NCBI GenBank assembly: GCA_044361595.1
Contig: JBIKIN010000012.1
Location: 70,607-134,606 of the forward strand
Origin: Pseudopedobacter sp044361595
GTDB taxonomy: Bacteria > Bacteroidota > Bacteroidia > Sphingobacteriales > Sphingobacteriaceae
Length of the DNA stretch: 64,000 nucleotides
Direction of reading: 5' to 3'
Part shown: in pieces, positions 44,460 through 54,211 of the stretch
Position numbering within the stretch: position 1 is the first letter of the stretch
Layout: every line of letters starts with the position of its first letter
Notes under the pieces: generated by a model
The model's input: the letters and a program-made list of their open reading frames with translations, nothing else
Database searches by the model: none
Told to the model about the DNA's origin: nothing
Program-made: the position numbers and the translations under genes

Positions 44460-47357
44460 ATGAAGATAGTATCCCTGTTTTTATCGATGTTATTGAGCTT
44501 AACTATGGTTAAAGCACAAATCGGTATACCAGAAGTACAAAATTTCTCTTCGGCAGATTATAATGGAGGAACCCAAAATTGGTGTATTTCTCAAGACCGA
44601 TTAGGGGTAATGTATTTCGCTAATAACGAGGGATTATTAACCTATAATGGTAGGTATTGGAAATTATACCCACTACCTAATAAAACGGTTGTTAGATCTG
44701 TAAAAATAGCTCAAGACGGTAAAATATATATTGGTGCACAAGATGAACTTGGCTATTTTTATCCTAATGAAAAAGGATTATTGAAATTCCATTCTTTAAA
44801 AAATTTAATTCCGGAAAAAGAGCGACAGTTAGAAGATGTTTGGGAAATAGTATTATACAAAAAAGAAGTATTTTTTAGAACAACTTCTAAAATTTTACAT
44901 CTTAAAGATGGCGTATTTAACATTTATAAAGGAAAAGGAAATTGGGATTATTTGGGCGAGGTTAAAGGGAAAATTTATGCCCAGGACAATCAAACAGGCT
45001 TACTACAATTTAATAACCAAAGTTGGGAATTAATAGAAAATCAAACCGCTTTAAATGGCACATTAATAACCTCAATTTTGCCATTTAAAGATGAAAAAAA
45101 ACTGATTTTAACCAATAAAAGCGGCTTATTCATACTAGATAACCAAAATGTAACACCATTTCAAACTGTTAATAATACGCTATTTAGAGCGTTAAGAGTT
45201 TATGATGCTATTACTGTAAACGATGATTTATATGCATTGGCAACCGTTTCTGGTGGCTGTTTAATAATTAACCATAATGGCGATGTAATTCAACGCTTTT
45301 CTACTCAAGATAACCTTCAAAAAGACAACTTAAGAACTGTTTTTCAAGATAAAAATCAAAATCTTTGGCTAGGCTTAGATGATGGGATTGATTTAATTGC
45401 TTTTAACAATGCAGTAAAATATATCTATCCCGACGGCAATAAACAAACAAGCAGTTATGCTACCGCCATACTAAACAATCAATTTTTTATAGGTACTTCT
45501 ATTGGGGTTTATAAAACCAATTTAAATCCAAATATTAAAGATTTTAGCTTCTCTAAATTGCCTTTTGCAGAAATTAATGGAACCCAAGGTCAGGTTTGGA
45601 ATTTAAACATTGTAAATAAAAATTTAATCGTTTCGCATGAAGAAGGGGCTTTTGAGATTAAACAAAATAGGGTAAATAAAATTTATCAATTCCCCGGCAC
45701 TTGGATGCTACAACCACTATCGCAATTTTATCCTGCCAAAGAAATAGTTGCTGGAACTTACAGTGGCTTACAGGCAATTAAATACGAAAATGGGGCATTT
45801 ACAAGCGGCGGTAACATCACCAATTTTAATGAATCGTTAAGGTTTATTGTATATGACAATAACCAAAATACAGTTTGGGCATCACATCCTTATAGAGGAA
45901 TTTTTAGTTTCAAATTATCTGCGTCAAAAAACAGTATAACCGAAACTAAAATCTTCAATCAAAACAACGGACTTCCATCAGGTTTAGGAAACTATGTTGC
46001 CAAAATTAAAAACCGCATTGTGGTAGCTACTATCAAAGGTTTGTACGAGTTTAATGATCAACAACAAAAATTTATTCCATCGCCTAGTTTGTATCAAATT
46101 TTTGGAGAAAATCAATATCAATATCTTAAAGAAGACCAATATGGTAACGTTTGGTTTGTTAGCGATAAAAAGGTTGGTGTGGTAGACTTTAATAGAAAAG
46201 AGCATAATAAAAACTATGCGATAGTTTACTTCCCAGAGCTTTCTAATAAGGTTGTTGCAGGTTTCGAAAACATTTACCCATACAATAACGAAAACATTTT
46301 TATTGGTGCTACTAAAGGTTTAATACACCTTAACTACCTAAATTATTTAAAAAACATCAAACCATTAAATATTAATTTAACACAGGTAAACCTACTTAAC
46401 AATACCGATAGCATCATTTTTGGTGGATATTTTGTAAAAAATAAGACTATCAGCAAAGAGCAAGACTTAGATAACCTTATAGAATTAAATTATAAAAATA
46501 ACTCCCTTCATTTCGAATTTGCTGCTAGTCTTTACGAGCAGCACAATAACATAGAATTTAGCTACTATTTAGAAGGATTTGATAAACAATGGTCGGTTTG
46601 GAGTAGTAAAAGCGAGAAAGATTATACCAATTTGCCTAGCGGTAAATATACTTTTAAAGTTAAAGCAAGAAATAATTTAGGAAATTCATCTTTGCCGGTT
46701 TGCTATAGTTTTGTGATTAACCCTGCCTGGTATCAAACTTGGTGGTTTTACTTTTTATGCTTTCTAATCATTATTTATTGCATTTATTTATTGGTAGAGC
46801 GTCAAAGAAAAAAACATATCAAAGAACAAGAATACTTAAAAAAGGAGTATGAATTAGAAAAAGAACATAACGAAAACGAAATTGTAAAACTTCAAAACGA
46901 AAAATTAGAATCGGAGGTGAATTTTAAAAACAAAGAATTGGCAACGGCAACCATGCACCTCATGCAAAGGGGTAAGTTAATTGCAAGAATTAAAGAAGAA
47001 TTGCTACCAATTGTTAAAACCGATAATATTGATGAAAGTCCTGAAGAATTTAAAAAAATATTGAGCTTAATTAATGATGCGGAACGAGCAGACAGCGATT
47101 GGGAACATTTTGCTGTACACTTTGACCATGTACACTCTAACTTCTTAGCAAAACTTAAAGAAAAAGTACCCGCCTTAAGCGCTAATGATCTAAAACTATG
47201 CGCCTATTTAAAAATGAATTTAGCCTCTAAAGAAATTGCGCAATTAATGAGCGTAAGCGTTAGAGCCGTTGAAGTGAGCAGGTATCGTTTGCGTAAAAAA
47301 CTTGATGTATCTTCAGACACCAATCTATTCGATTACCTGATTGAAATAACCAGTTAA
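44460..47357 (+). CDS. Membrane-spanning propeller/Y_Y_Y regulator with LuxR-type HTH
   Basis: 965 residues. Signal peptide (1-19), a long Reg_prop seven-bladed sensor region (about 30-670), a Y_Y_Y domain (about 682-750), one membrane helix (about 760-781), a coiled coil (about 790-850) and a C-terminal LuxR-type helix-turn-helix (about 905-960; SANDLKLCAYLKMNLASKEIA, MSVSVRAVEVSRYRLRKKL). No histidine kinase or receiver is present, so it should act as a one-component regulator that binds oligosaccharide in the periplasm and DNA on the inside. It is divergent from the glucan susC and is its likely activator. Confidence 0.88.
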   Translation: MKIVSLFLSMLLSLTMVKAQIGIPEVQNFSSADYNGGTQNWCISQDRLGVMYFANNEGLLTYNGRYWKLYPLPNKTVVRSVKIAQDGKIYIGAQDELGYFYPNEKGLLKFHSLKNLIPEKERQLEDVWEIVLYKKEVFFRTTSKILHLKDGVFNIYKGKGNWDYLGEVKGKIYAQDNQTGLLQFNNQSWELIENQTALNGTLITSILPFKDEKKLILTNKSGLFILDNQNVTPFQTVNNTLFRALRVYDAITVNDDLYALATVSGGCLIINHNGDVIQRFSTQDNLQKDNLRTVFQDKNQNLWLGLDDGIDLIAFNNAVKYIYPDGNKQTSSYATAILNNQFFIGTSIGVYKTNLNPNIKDFSFSKLPFAEINGTQGQVWNLNIVNKNLIVSHEEGAFEIKQNRVNKIYQFPGTWMLQPLSQFYPAKEIVAGTYSGLQAIKYENGAFTSGGNITNFNESLRFIVYDNNQNTVWASHPYRGIFSFKLSASKNSITETKIFNQNNGLPSGLGNYVAKIKNRIVVATIKGLYEFNDQQQKFIPSPSLYQIFGENQYQYLKEDQYGNVWFVSDKKVGVVDFNRKEHNKNYAIVYFPELSNKVVAGFENIYPYNNENIFIGATKGLIHLNYLNYLKNIKPLNINLTQVNLLNNTDSIIFGGYFVKNKTISKEQDLDNLIELNYKNNSLHFEFAASLYEQHNNIEFSYYLEGFDKQWSVWSSKSEKDYTNLPSGKYTFKVKARNNLGNSSLPVCYSFVINPAWYQTWWFYFLCFLIIIYCIYLLVERQRKKHIKEQEYLKKEYELEKEHNENEIVKLQNEKLESEVNFKNKELATATMHLMQRGKLIARIKEELLPIVKTDNIDESPEEFKKILSLINDAERADSDWEHFAVHFDHVHSNFLAKLKEKVPALSANDLKLCAYLKMNLASKEIAQLMSVSVRAVEVSRYRLRKKLDVSSDTNLFDYLIEITS

Positions 47358-47403
47358 ATTTCTTAAAATAATGAGTAGCGGTGCTGTATTGCATTAAATA
47401 CCT

Positions 47404-47474
47404 ATAGTCCCGCTGTACATTCCGCTTTTTGCTTGCTTAGGCAAAGCAAAAGAGCTCATTGCCATCGGGGCTAT
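47404..47474. repeat. Interspersed palindromic element (ATAGTCCCG...CGGGGCTAT)
   Basis: Outer arms ATAGTCCCG (47404-47412) and CGGGGCTAT (47466-47474), and an inner CTTTTTGCTT...AAAGCAAAAG stem followed by CTCATTGCC. The CTCATTGCC tail is shared with the head of the long repeats at 18.1 and 57.0 kb. Confidence 0.7.
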
Positions 47475-47533
47475 TAAAGAATAGACCTTTGCTTATTAAA
47501 GCATGTAGCGTAAACAATTAATGAGACTAGAAA

Positions 47534-47854
47534 TTAATTCGCCTTACTAAATATCTTTTTATCGGCAATAAAAGTCCCAAAAGGGATAAGCGAAGCTGCT
47601 AAAGCCCAAAAAGTATTGAGTAAACTCCACTTTTTATCATAAGCTACTTTTAAAACCCAAAAAACATAAGCAATAAATAAAACGCCATGAAACATTCCCA
47701 CTATATAGTTAGGCTTTGGTAGCTGATAGCCATATTTCAAAATCATGGTAATACCTAAAAGCAAGAAAGAACAGCCTTCCAAAAACCCTATAATTCTTAA
47801 CTGTCCTAAAGATGTTTTGATTAATTGTTGTATCATATTTAAAGAGTTATTCAT
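47534..47854 (-). CDS. DUF3817 family small membrane protein
   Basis: 106 residues with three membrane helices. LRIIGFLEGCSFLLLG, VGMFHGVLFIAYVFW and LAASLIPFGTFIADKK fit the DUF3817 integral-membrane family. Function is unknown. The start may be Met7, six residues in. No operon partner. Confidence 0.85.
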   Translation of the reverse strand: MNNSLNMIQQLIKTSLGQLRIIGFLEGCSFLLLGITMILKYGYQLPKPNYIVGMFHGVLFIAYVFWVLKVAYDKKWSLLNTFWALAASLIPFGTFIADKKIFSKAN

Positions 47855-47942
47855 TCAAAAACAATACAACACTCGGATAGTCAAAGTTTTTTGAGATCCT
47901 TTATTGATGTTTTTTTTACACATTACATACAATTACCTTATA

Positions 47943-48734
47943 TTATTTTTTGAGCATTTTATAACGCTTCAATAAAATCTCAGGCTCGTTAGTAGTTATA
48001 AAATCAAACTTGTTTTCAAGAAAAAAGTCCATTAAAGCGGTATCATTTACAGTCCAAGCGTTTAAAGATAGCCCAAGTCTTTTGGCATCATCAATCCATG
48101 CCTTATTTTTATTAAAAACATTGAAATGATAATCTAAACCAGATAAATTATCCTTTTTTACCATCTCGGGGCTTTTATCCCCATTAAGATATTGTGTATT
48201 TGCTTTTGGTTCTAGTTGGTGTATCACCTCAAGCATATAATAATCGAAACTGATATAAGTCACCATTTTATCGGCTTTTAAATCTTTAACAGTTGCTAAT
48301 ACCTTTTTAACAATTTGTTCTGCTCTTTCTTTACCCAAATCAGAGGGTTTAATTTCACATACCAATTGCGTTTTTCTGTTGTTTTGCAATCCGGCCAAAA
48401 TATATTCTCTAAATGTAGGAAGCTTTTCTCCGTTAGACAGTTTAAACTTTACTAGCTCGGCATAAGTAGTTTTTTCTATTGGTAATTTATTAAAAATTGG
48501 GTCGTGATTAATAATTAAAGAATCGTCGCTAGTCATTCTAATATCAAACTCAGAGCCTGTACAGCCTAATTTGATGGCCTCTTTAAGTGATGCTATAGAG
48601 TTTTCTGGAAAGGCATTGGCTTTCCACGCCCCTCTGTGTGCAACAACAGGATTTTTATGAAATTTTACTTTTTCTTTTAATGAATTAAAGGGTATAAGTA
48701 CAATAAAAGTAGCAGAAATTAAGAGCTGTATCAT
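47943..48734 (-). CDS. Glycerophosphodiester phosphodiesterase family protein (exported)
   Basis: I take the ATG at 48734 (263 residues) because a signal-like helix (IQLLISATFIVLIPF) begins there; 13 extra residues upstream are open. The TIM-barrel GDPD motifs are present: VAHRGAWKANAFPENS, GSEFDIRMTSD and IINHDPIF with the catalytic His pair, then LVCEIKP and LNAWTVND. It would release glycerol-3-phosphate and an alcohol from deacylated phospholipids outside the inner membrane. Confidence 0.92.
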   Translation of the reverse strand: MIQLLISATFIVLIPFNSLKEKVKFHKNPVVAHRGAWKANAFPENSIASLKEAIKLGCTGSEFDIRMTSDDSLIINHDPIFNKLPIEKTTYAELVKFKLSNGEKLPTFREYILAGLQNNRKTQLVCEIKPSDLGKERAEQIVKKVLATVKDLKADKMVTYISFDYYMLEVIHQLEPKANTQYLNGDKSPEMVKKDNLSGLDYHFNVFNKNKAWIDDAKRLGLSLNAWTVNDTALMDFFLENKFDFITTNEPEILLKRYKMLKK

Positions 48735-48776
48735 GATTTTTAATTTAAAATATTTAACAAAACACAAAATCAAAAA

Positions 48777-48807
48777 AAATCCTCATTCTTTTTAAGAATG
48801 AGGATTT
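48777..48807 (-). terminator. Terminator of typA
   Basis: AAATCCTCATTCTT pairs with AAGAATGAGGATTT around TTT; on the minus strand a T-run follows. It is 21 bases past the typA stop. Confidence 0.85.
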
Positions 48808-48827
48808 AATAATAAAAATTTAATCTA

Positions 48828-50639
48828 TTATTGATTTACAAACTTTTTACCATTCACTTTACGCTCATTCTCTGTTAAGTAGATTTTACGTAAACGAATG
48901 CTTTTTGGTGTAACCTCGATATATTCGTCGGCCTGGATATATTCCATACACTCTTCTAAAGAGAATTTAATGGCTGGTGCAATACGTGTATTATCATCAG
49001 TACCAGAAGCTCTCATGTTAGTTAATTGCTTTCCTTTAGTGATATTGATTACTAAGTCGTTATCGCGGATATGTTCTCCTAAAATCTGGCCCTCGTATAT
49101 ATCAACTCCTGGATCTACAAAGAAACGACCTCTATCTTGCAATTTATCAATAGCGTAAGCAGTGGTCATACCTTTATCCATAGAAATTAAAACACCGTTT
49201 AATCTTCCTGGGATTGGACCTTTCCAAGGCTCATAAGCTTTGAAACGGTGAGCCATAATAGCTTCTCCGGCAGTTGCTGTTAGAACATTGTTACGTAAAC
49301 CGATGATACCACGAGCCGGAATATCAAATTCTAAATGTTGTAAATCGCCTTTAGGCTCCATAATCAATAAATCACCTTTACGCTGAGTTACCAATTCTAT
49401 TACTTTACCGGCAACATCACCAGGAACATCAACTATAAGTGTTTCTACGGGCTCGCATTTAACTCCATCAATCATTTTAACAATAACTTGTGGCTGTCCT
49501 ACTTGCATTTCGTAACCTTCTCTACGCATAGTTTCTATCAAAACTGATAAGTGAAGAATACCGCGACCATAAACTAAGTAAGCATCTGGCAAATCAGTTT
49601 CAACAACTTTTAGAGCTAAGTTTTTCTCTAACTCTTTGTATAAACGCTCACGTAAACGTTGTGAGGTTACAAATTTACCTTCTTTACCAAAGAAAGGTGA
49701 GTTATTGATGGTAAACAACATGTTCATTGTTGGCTCATCAATAGAGATTACTTCTAATTGCTCTGGATTTTCAAAATCGGCAATGGTATCACCAATATCA
49801 AAACCATCTATACCTACAACAGCACAAATATCACCAGAAGAAACTTCAGAAACTTTAATTTTCCCTAACCCTTCAAAAGTGTATAATTCTTTAATTCTCG
49901 ACTTAACAATTTTACCATCTCTTTTTACTAAAGATACTGGCATGTTTTCTTTGATAGTACCACGGGCAACTCTACCAATTGCAATACGACCTACGAAAGA
50001 AGAATAATCTAACGAAGTGATTTGCATTTGTAAAGTACCTTCTTGTATTGGTGCAGGTGGAATGTTTTCTAAAATAGCATCCATTAAAGGGAAGATGTTA
50101 TCAGTTTGAACTTTCCAATCTGTATTCATCCATCCTTGTTTAGAAGAACCATAAATTACAGGAAAATCTAACTGCTCTTCTGTAGCTTCTAGGTTGAAGA
50201 ACAATTCGAAAATTTGCTCATAAACTTCTTCTGGACGACAGTTTTCTTTATCTACTTTGTTAACAACAACAATCGGCTTTAAGCCTAATGCTAAAGCTTT
50301 TTGAGTTACGAAACGCGTTTGAGGCATAGCACCTTCAAAAGCATCACACAATAACAAAACGCCATCAGCCATTTTTAATACACGCTCTACCTCACCACCA
50401 AAATCGGCGTGACCAGGGGTATCAATAATATTGATTTTAACATCTTTATATTGAACAGAAACGTTTTTAGAAACGATGGTAATACCACGCTCACGCTCCA
50501 AATCGTTATTATCTAATATCAATTCTCCTGTAGATTCGTTATCTCTAAAGATAGAACAAGAGTGTAAAATTTTGTCAACCAAAGTGGTTTTACCGTGGTC
50601 AACGTGAGCGATAATCGCTATATTTCTTATCTTTTGCAT
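48828..50639 (-). CDS. typA: Ribosome-associated translational GTPase TypA/BipA
   Basis: 603 residues from the ATG at 50639 (MQKIRNIAIIAHVDHGKTTL), the usual family start; the 23 extra open residues upstream are not family-like. G1 is AHVDHGKT, G2 lies in the RERGITI segment, G3 is DTPGHADFGGEV and G4 is NKVDK. EF-G-like domains II, III and V and the BipA-specific C-terminal domain follow (TPKSIRLRKIYL). It acts on ribosome assembly and stress or cold growth. Single gene. Confidence 0.97.
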   Translation of the reverse strand: MQKIRNIAIIAHVDHGKTTLVDKILHSCSIFRDNESTGELILDNNDLERERGITIVSKNVSVQYKDVKINIIDTPGHADFGGEVERVLKMADGVLLLCDAFEGAMPQTRFVTQKALALGLKPIVVVNKVDKENCRPEEVYEQIFELFFNLEATEEQLDFPVIYGSSKQGWMNTDWKVQTDNIFPLMDAILENIPPAPIQEGTLQMQITSLDYSSFVGRIAIGRVARGTIKENMPVSLVKRDGKIVKSRIKELYTFEGLGKIKVSEVSSGDICAVVGIDGFDIGDTIADFENPEQLEVISIDEPTMNMLFTINNSPFFGKEGKFVTSQRLRERLYKELEKNLALKVVETDLPDAYLVYGRGILHLSVLIETMRREGYEMQVGQPQVIVKMIDGVKCEPVETLIVDVPGDVAGKVIELVTQRKGDLLIMEPKGDLQHLEFDIPARGIIGLRNNVLTATAGEAIMAHRFKAYEPWKGPIPGRLNGVLISMDKGMTTAYAIDKLQDRGRFFVDPGVDIYEGQILGEHIRDNDLVINITKGKQLTNMRASGTDDNTRIAPAIKFSLEECMEYIQADEYIEVTPKSIRLRKIYLTENERKVNGKKFVNQ

Positions 50640-50761
50640 GCAAAAAAGCCTTAAAAAAATTTTTGCAAAGGTAGGTTTTAAATTCGATATTTTTAGCAGG
50701 TTAATCATTTGAATTTAAAATGACTATGCTTTAATAACATTAATTTAAATTTGCACACAAG

Positions 50762-50914
50762 ATGAATACACAAACTATTATCATTTCAATACTATTTATT
50801 GGAGCTTTAATCTATCTTTTTAGAATGATTTTTAAAAGTTTAAATGCTAAAAGTGGCTGTGCATCTAACTGTAAGTGCGGTGTAGATTTTAGCGATGTGG
50901 ATTTAAAAAAATAA
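50762..50914 (+). CDS. FeoB-associated-type Cys-rich small membrane protein
   Basis: A 50-codon gene. One membrane helix (about 5-22), then KSLNAKSGCASNCKCGVDFSD with Cys33, Cys37 and Cys39, and an acidic and lysine end. This matches the small Cys-rich proteins often found beside FeoB iron transporters. Here no feoB or feoA is present, so the gene is an orphan in the window. It is divergent from typA. The length is small, but the motif makes a real gene likely. Confidence 0.7.
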   Translation: MNTQTIIISILFIGALIYLFRMIFKSLNAKSGCASNCKCGVDFSDVDLKK

Positions 50915-50938
50915 ACTGATATCAGTTCTTCAATTAGA

Positions 50939-51055
50939 AATTGCTTTAACGATTGTACAAAGAGTTCCTTTAGAGAAATGGCACCTTTTTTAGATTCCTT
51001 CGATTCCCTCTTAGACTCCGATCAGAGTGACAATACTCAGGATGAAAGCTGAAAA
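50939..51055. repeat. Interspersed repeat (worn copy 2)
   Basis: ATTGCTTTAACGATTGTACAAAGAG... TCAGGATGA follows the order of the 35150-35240 element with many changes. It lies in the gap before gldH. Confidence 0.5.
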
Positions 51056-51101
51056 GATACCTAACCTGCAGGAGGCATGAAAGGCCAAAAAAATCAATTA
51101 T

Positions 51102-51572
51102 TTATTGCGCCTCTACAATTCTTAATCCAACATCACTTATATCTTTTAGCGGATTATCTCGCATGTTTTGCTCTACCAAAATGGTGTATTTACCAGCAGC
51201 AGGAAACTTGTAGTTTTCTTTAAATATTAATTGATAGCTAAATAAATTTCCCGAACCACTTCCAAGCCACTCGCCACTAGTTTCTGCAAGTTGAAACTCT
51301 TGCCTAAGAGGTTCGTCTTTTAACTTTGGCCCTAGTACATGAAACCTTAGCCAAATATTTGCATAAGCATAATCTACTGTATGTCTAAAGTTGACATATA
51401 TATTGTATGTCTTGGTGCTATCAACAACATTTATAGTGGCTTTTATAGGCTTAATGTAAGTCCAGTTTTGATTAGGGATGGCTTCAAAAGTATCTACAGC
51501 TACCCCTTCATTACAGCTAGAAAAACCTACTGAAGCAATAATTAAAAAAAACAGATATTTTACTTTAAACAT
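51102..51572 (-). CDS. gldH: Gliding motility lipoprotein GldH
   Basis: 156 residues. Lipobox GFSSC (Cys20) and the GldH core: NQNWTYIKPIKATI, NFRHTVDYAYANIWLRFHVLGP, and the VEQNMRDNPLKDISDVGLRI end. GldH is needed for gliding in Flavobacterium, but the gene is conserved in non-gliding Bacteroidota too. It overlaps the stop of ricT by one base and forms a gldH-ricT-holB unit, a common order in the phylum. Confidence 0.93.
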   Translation of the reverse strand: MFKVKYLFFLIIASVGFSSCNEGVAVDTFEAIPNQNWTYIKPIKATINVVDSTKTYNIYVNFRHTVDYAYANIWLRFHVLGPKLKDEPLRQEFQLAETSGEWLGSGSGNLFSYQLIFKENYKFPAAGKYTILVEQNMRDNPLKDISDVGLRIVEAQ

Positions 51573-52876
51573 TACTCTTGTGGCGGTTTATTGTTGTTTT
51601 TTCTTTTTTTATTTCTGTTATTTTTTGATTTACTAACAGCCCCCTCAACTTGTTTAGGTTGTTGATTTGGGTTTTGATCTAAAACTTTAACGGGCTCTTT
51701 AGCTTGTTGCTGATTTGGTGCTTTATTAGCTTTATTTTTTTGTTTATTTCTATTGTTTTTATTTCTGCGGGCTTTATCGTCTAAACGAGTTAAACTATCT
51801 TGACCCACCACGTTTTCGTAATCAAAAGACTTTTCTGTTGCTTTTAATTCTTCCATCACCAAGGCAAGGTCTCTTAAGTCTTCTGGTTTCTCGCCATTTT
51901 TATTCATGGCTTGAATTTCTTTTACTCGGTTAACTTCTAACGGAATCCAGGTATTATCTTCTCCATAATAGCTAAACCACATAATTTGCTTAAAAATATC
52001 TGTTTTTTGTAGTCTAGCTTCTCCTTTTTCTGTTCTTAATTTTTCTACGTTATCTGGAATGGTTTTTAACGCATCCATGTAGGTATCTAATTCGAAATTT
52101 AAACAACATTTCAATTTACCACACTGGCCAGCAAGTTTTAAAGTGTTTAAAGAAAGATTTTGATAACGAGCGGCCGATGTAGAAACAGTTTTAAAATCGG
52201 TTAACCAAGTGCTGCAACATAATTCGCGGCCACAAGAACCAATTCCGCCTAAACGGCTAGCCTCTTGTCGCATACCTATTTGGCGCATCTCTATCCTAAC
52301 CTTAAACGCCTCTGCTAATTTTTTAATAAGCTCTCTAAAATCTACCCTGCCCTCTGCAGTGTAATAAAAGGTTGCTTTTGTTCTATCGCCTTGATACTCT
52401 ACATCGCTAAGTTTCATGGCTAAGCCAAGCTCTAATGCAATGGTTCTTGATTTATGCATCGTTTCAGACTCACGCTCTTTTGCGTTTGTCCATTTTTCTA
52501 CATCTTGCGGAGTTGCCTTTCTGTAAATTTTTAGTGGGGCTTTTTCTTCGGTAACGCGTTTACGAGTCATTTGCATGCGCACTAACTCTCCTGTTAAGGT
52601 AACATGCCCAATGTCATAACCCCCAGTTCCTGTTTCTACTGCCACCAATTCACCGGCTTCTAGATATATATTTTCTTCGTTTCTATAAAAATCTTTTCTA
52701 GACCCTTTAAACCTTACTTCTACATAAGGAAATGGCTTATAATTAGATGGCATATCCATATCAGATAACCAATCGTAAACGTCTAATTTACTGCACCCTC
52801 CGTCTGTTAAACAAGAACCATTACTTTTGCAACCTGACGGTGTACATCCACCGGTTGAGCAACTTCCACATCCCAT
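51572..52876 (-). CDS. ricT: PSP1-domain protein RicT (YaaT-like)
   Basis: 434 residues. A Cys-rich N-terminus (eight Cys in the first 30 residues), the PSP1 core (about 45-290) with GIGSCGRELCCSTWL and GQCGKLKCCLNFE, and a lysine/asparagine-rich disordered tail (about 365-434). In Bacillus, RicT forms a Fe-S complex that aids RNase Y and sporulation; in Bacteroidota the role is not established, though the cysteines are kept. Gap of three bases to holB upstream. Confidence 0.9.
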   Translation of the reverse strand: MGCGSCSTGGCTPSGCKSNGSCLTDGGCSKLDVYDWLSDMDMPSNYKPFPYVEVRFKGSRKDFYRNEENIYLEAGELVAVETGTGGYDIGHVTLTGELVRMQMTRKRVTEEKAPLKIYRKATPQDVEKWTNAKERESETMHKSRTIALELGLAMKLSDVEYQGDRTKATFYYTAEGRVDFRELIKKLAEAFKVRIEMRQIGMRQEASRLGGIGSCGRELCCSTWLTDFKTVSTSAARYQNLSLNTLKLAGQCGKLKCCLNFELDTYMDALKTIPDNVEKLRTEKGEARLQKTDIFKQIMWFSYYGEDNTWIPLEVNRVKEIQAMNKNGEKPEDLRDLALVMEELKATEKSFDYENVVGQDSLTRLDDKARRNKNNRNKQKNKANKAPNQQQAKEPVKVLDQNPNQQPKQVEGAVSKSKNNRNKKRKNNNKPPQE

Positions 52877-52879
52877 AGT

Positions 52880-54028
52880 TTATAATAATATGTTAGAGTC
52901 CGCATTTTGGCGGAACGAATTAAACTTTAAAATTTTTACTAAAGTCAAAGATACATCTAAAAAAAGAATTTTAGGATTTGCATTTCGCTCTATATGATAC
53001 TGCGCCTTTTCTAATTCTTTTGCTATAGCCTCTGCTTTACTAAGATTTAAAACCTGCGAAAATTTACTAATAAATTCTAAATCTTTAGGCGGTAAATGAA
53101 TTAAACTTGATGTATTTGAAATATAAAGCATACATTCTCGCATTAAATTTACTCCGTATTTAAAAAAGTTTTTTTGATTTTCCCTTCCTAATTTAGCTAA
53201 TTCACCCTCGGTATAGTTTACAATTGTTAAACCTGCATTTCCCCAGCAGGCTCTTAACCATTGTAAAAATAAGTCGTGAAAATCATTGTCTTGTTCTTTA
53301 GATAATTGTAATGCGCTTTGTAAATTACCATTGCTTAGGTAAGCCAATTGCTTTGCCTTGGCTAATTCTATATTTTGTTTTTCTAAATAACTGGTAATTT
53401 CTTGATTGGTTAACTTTGGTATTTTTACTAATTGAGTACGAGAAATAATGGTATTTAATATTTGCTCTTGATTTTGAGCTACTAATAAAAATAATGTTTT
53501 TTGCGCTGGCTCTTCAATTATTTTTAATAATGCATTTCCTTGCTGATTTAAATACTCGGGAAGCCACATGATTAAAATTTTGTATTCGCTTTCAAAAGGC
53601 TTTAAACTTAACTTTTTAATAATACTATGCGCTTCGGCAATATTAATATTGGCTTGTTTATTATCAGCACTTAAATGGTCTCTCCACTCATCTAAACCTA
53701 AATAAGGATTAGCTAAAAAAGCTTTACGCCAGTCTTCAATAAACGTTAAAGCGGTGTTTTCATGATGGGAGGCAAAAAAAGGATAAGAAAAATGAAGATC
53801 GGGGTGTACTAGTTTGTTAAATTTTCTACAAGATAAACACTCGTTACAAGAATCTTCGTTTTGTTTGTTTTCACAGCAAATATATTGAGCGTAAGCATAA
53901 GCTAAAGCTAAGGCGCCACTTCCCTCGGGGCCCAAAAATAATTGGGCATGACTAATCCTTTCATCTTTAACCGTTTGTAATAAATGGTTTTTTACTGCTT
54001 GTTGCCCTACAATATCTTTAAACTGCAT
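52880..54028 (-). CDS. holB: DNA polymerase III subunit delta' (clamp loader)
   Basis: 382 residues. AAA+-like fold with FKDIVGQQAVKNHLL and a P-loop GPEGSGALALA that lacks the Walker lysine, as in other delta' subunits. The zinc site follows (CNECLSCRKF), then WLPEYLNQQGNALLKIIEEP and the SRTQ sensor loop (IISRTQLVKIP). It loads the sliding clamp with gamma/tau and delta. First gene of the holB-ricT-gldH unit. Confidence 0.93.
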   Translation of the reverse strand: MQFKDIVGQQAVKNHLLQTVKDERISHAQLFLGPEGSGALALAYAYAQYICCENKQNEDSCNECLSCRKFNKLVHPDLHFSYPFFASHHENTALTFIEDWRKAFLANPYLGLDEWRDHLSADNKQANINIAEAHSIIKKLSLKPFESEYKILIMWLPEYLNQQGNALLKIIEEPAQKTLFLLVAQNQEQILNTIISRTQLVKIPKLTNQEITSYLEKQNIELAKAKQLAYLSNGNLQSALQLSKEQDNDFHDLFLQWLRACWGNAGLTIVNYTEGELAKLGRENQKNFFKYGVNLMRECMLYISNTSSLIHLPPKDLEFISKFSQVLNLSKAEAIAKELEKAQYHIERNANPKILFLDVSLTLVKILKFNSFRQNADSNILL

Positions 54029-54211
54029 GTTCGCAAATTAAAAATAAGTATTGAAAATTATGAAATTGAGTGTTCATATTTTAAGTTTCTTATAAGACTT
54101 GACACTAATTGGTTTTTTGGTTTGCATTTTTAACTGAATAATAAGCCATTAAGTGAATTAGTTTTGTAACAGCTAAATATTTAATTAATTTCAACCTTTC
54201 AAACAAATTTA

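Noticed and set aside
54121..54166. Promoter of the Wzz gene (TTTG ... TAGTTTTG)
   Set aside because: The TAGTTTTG -7 box is good, but the nearest TTTG is 34 bases away, beyond the usual 17-23.
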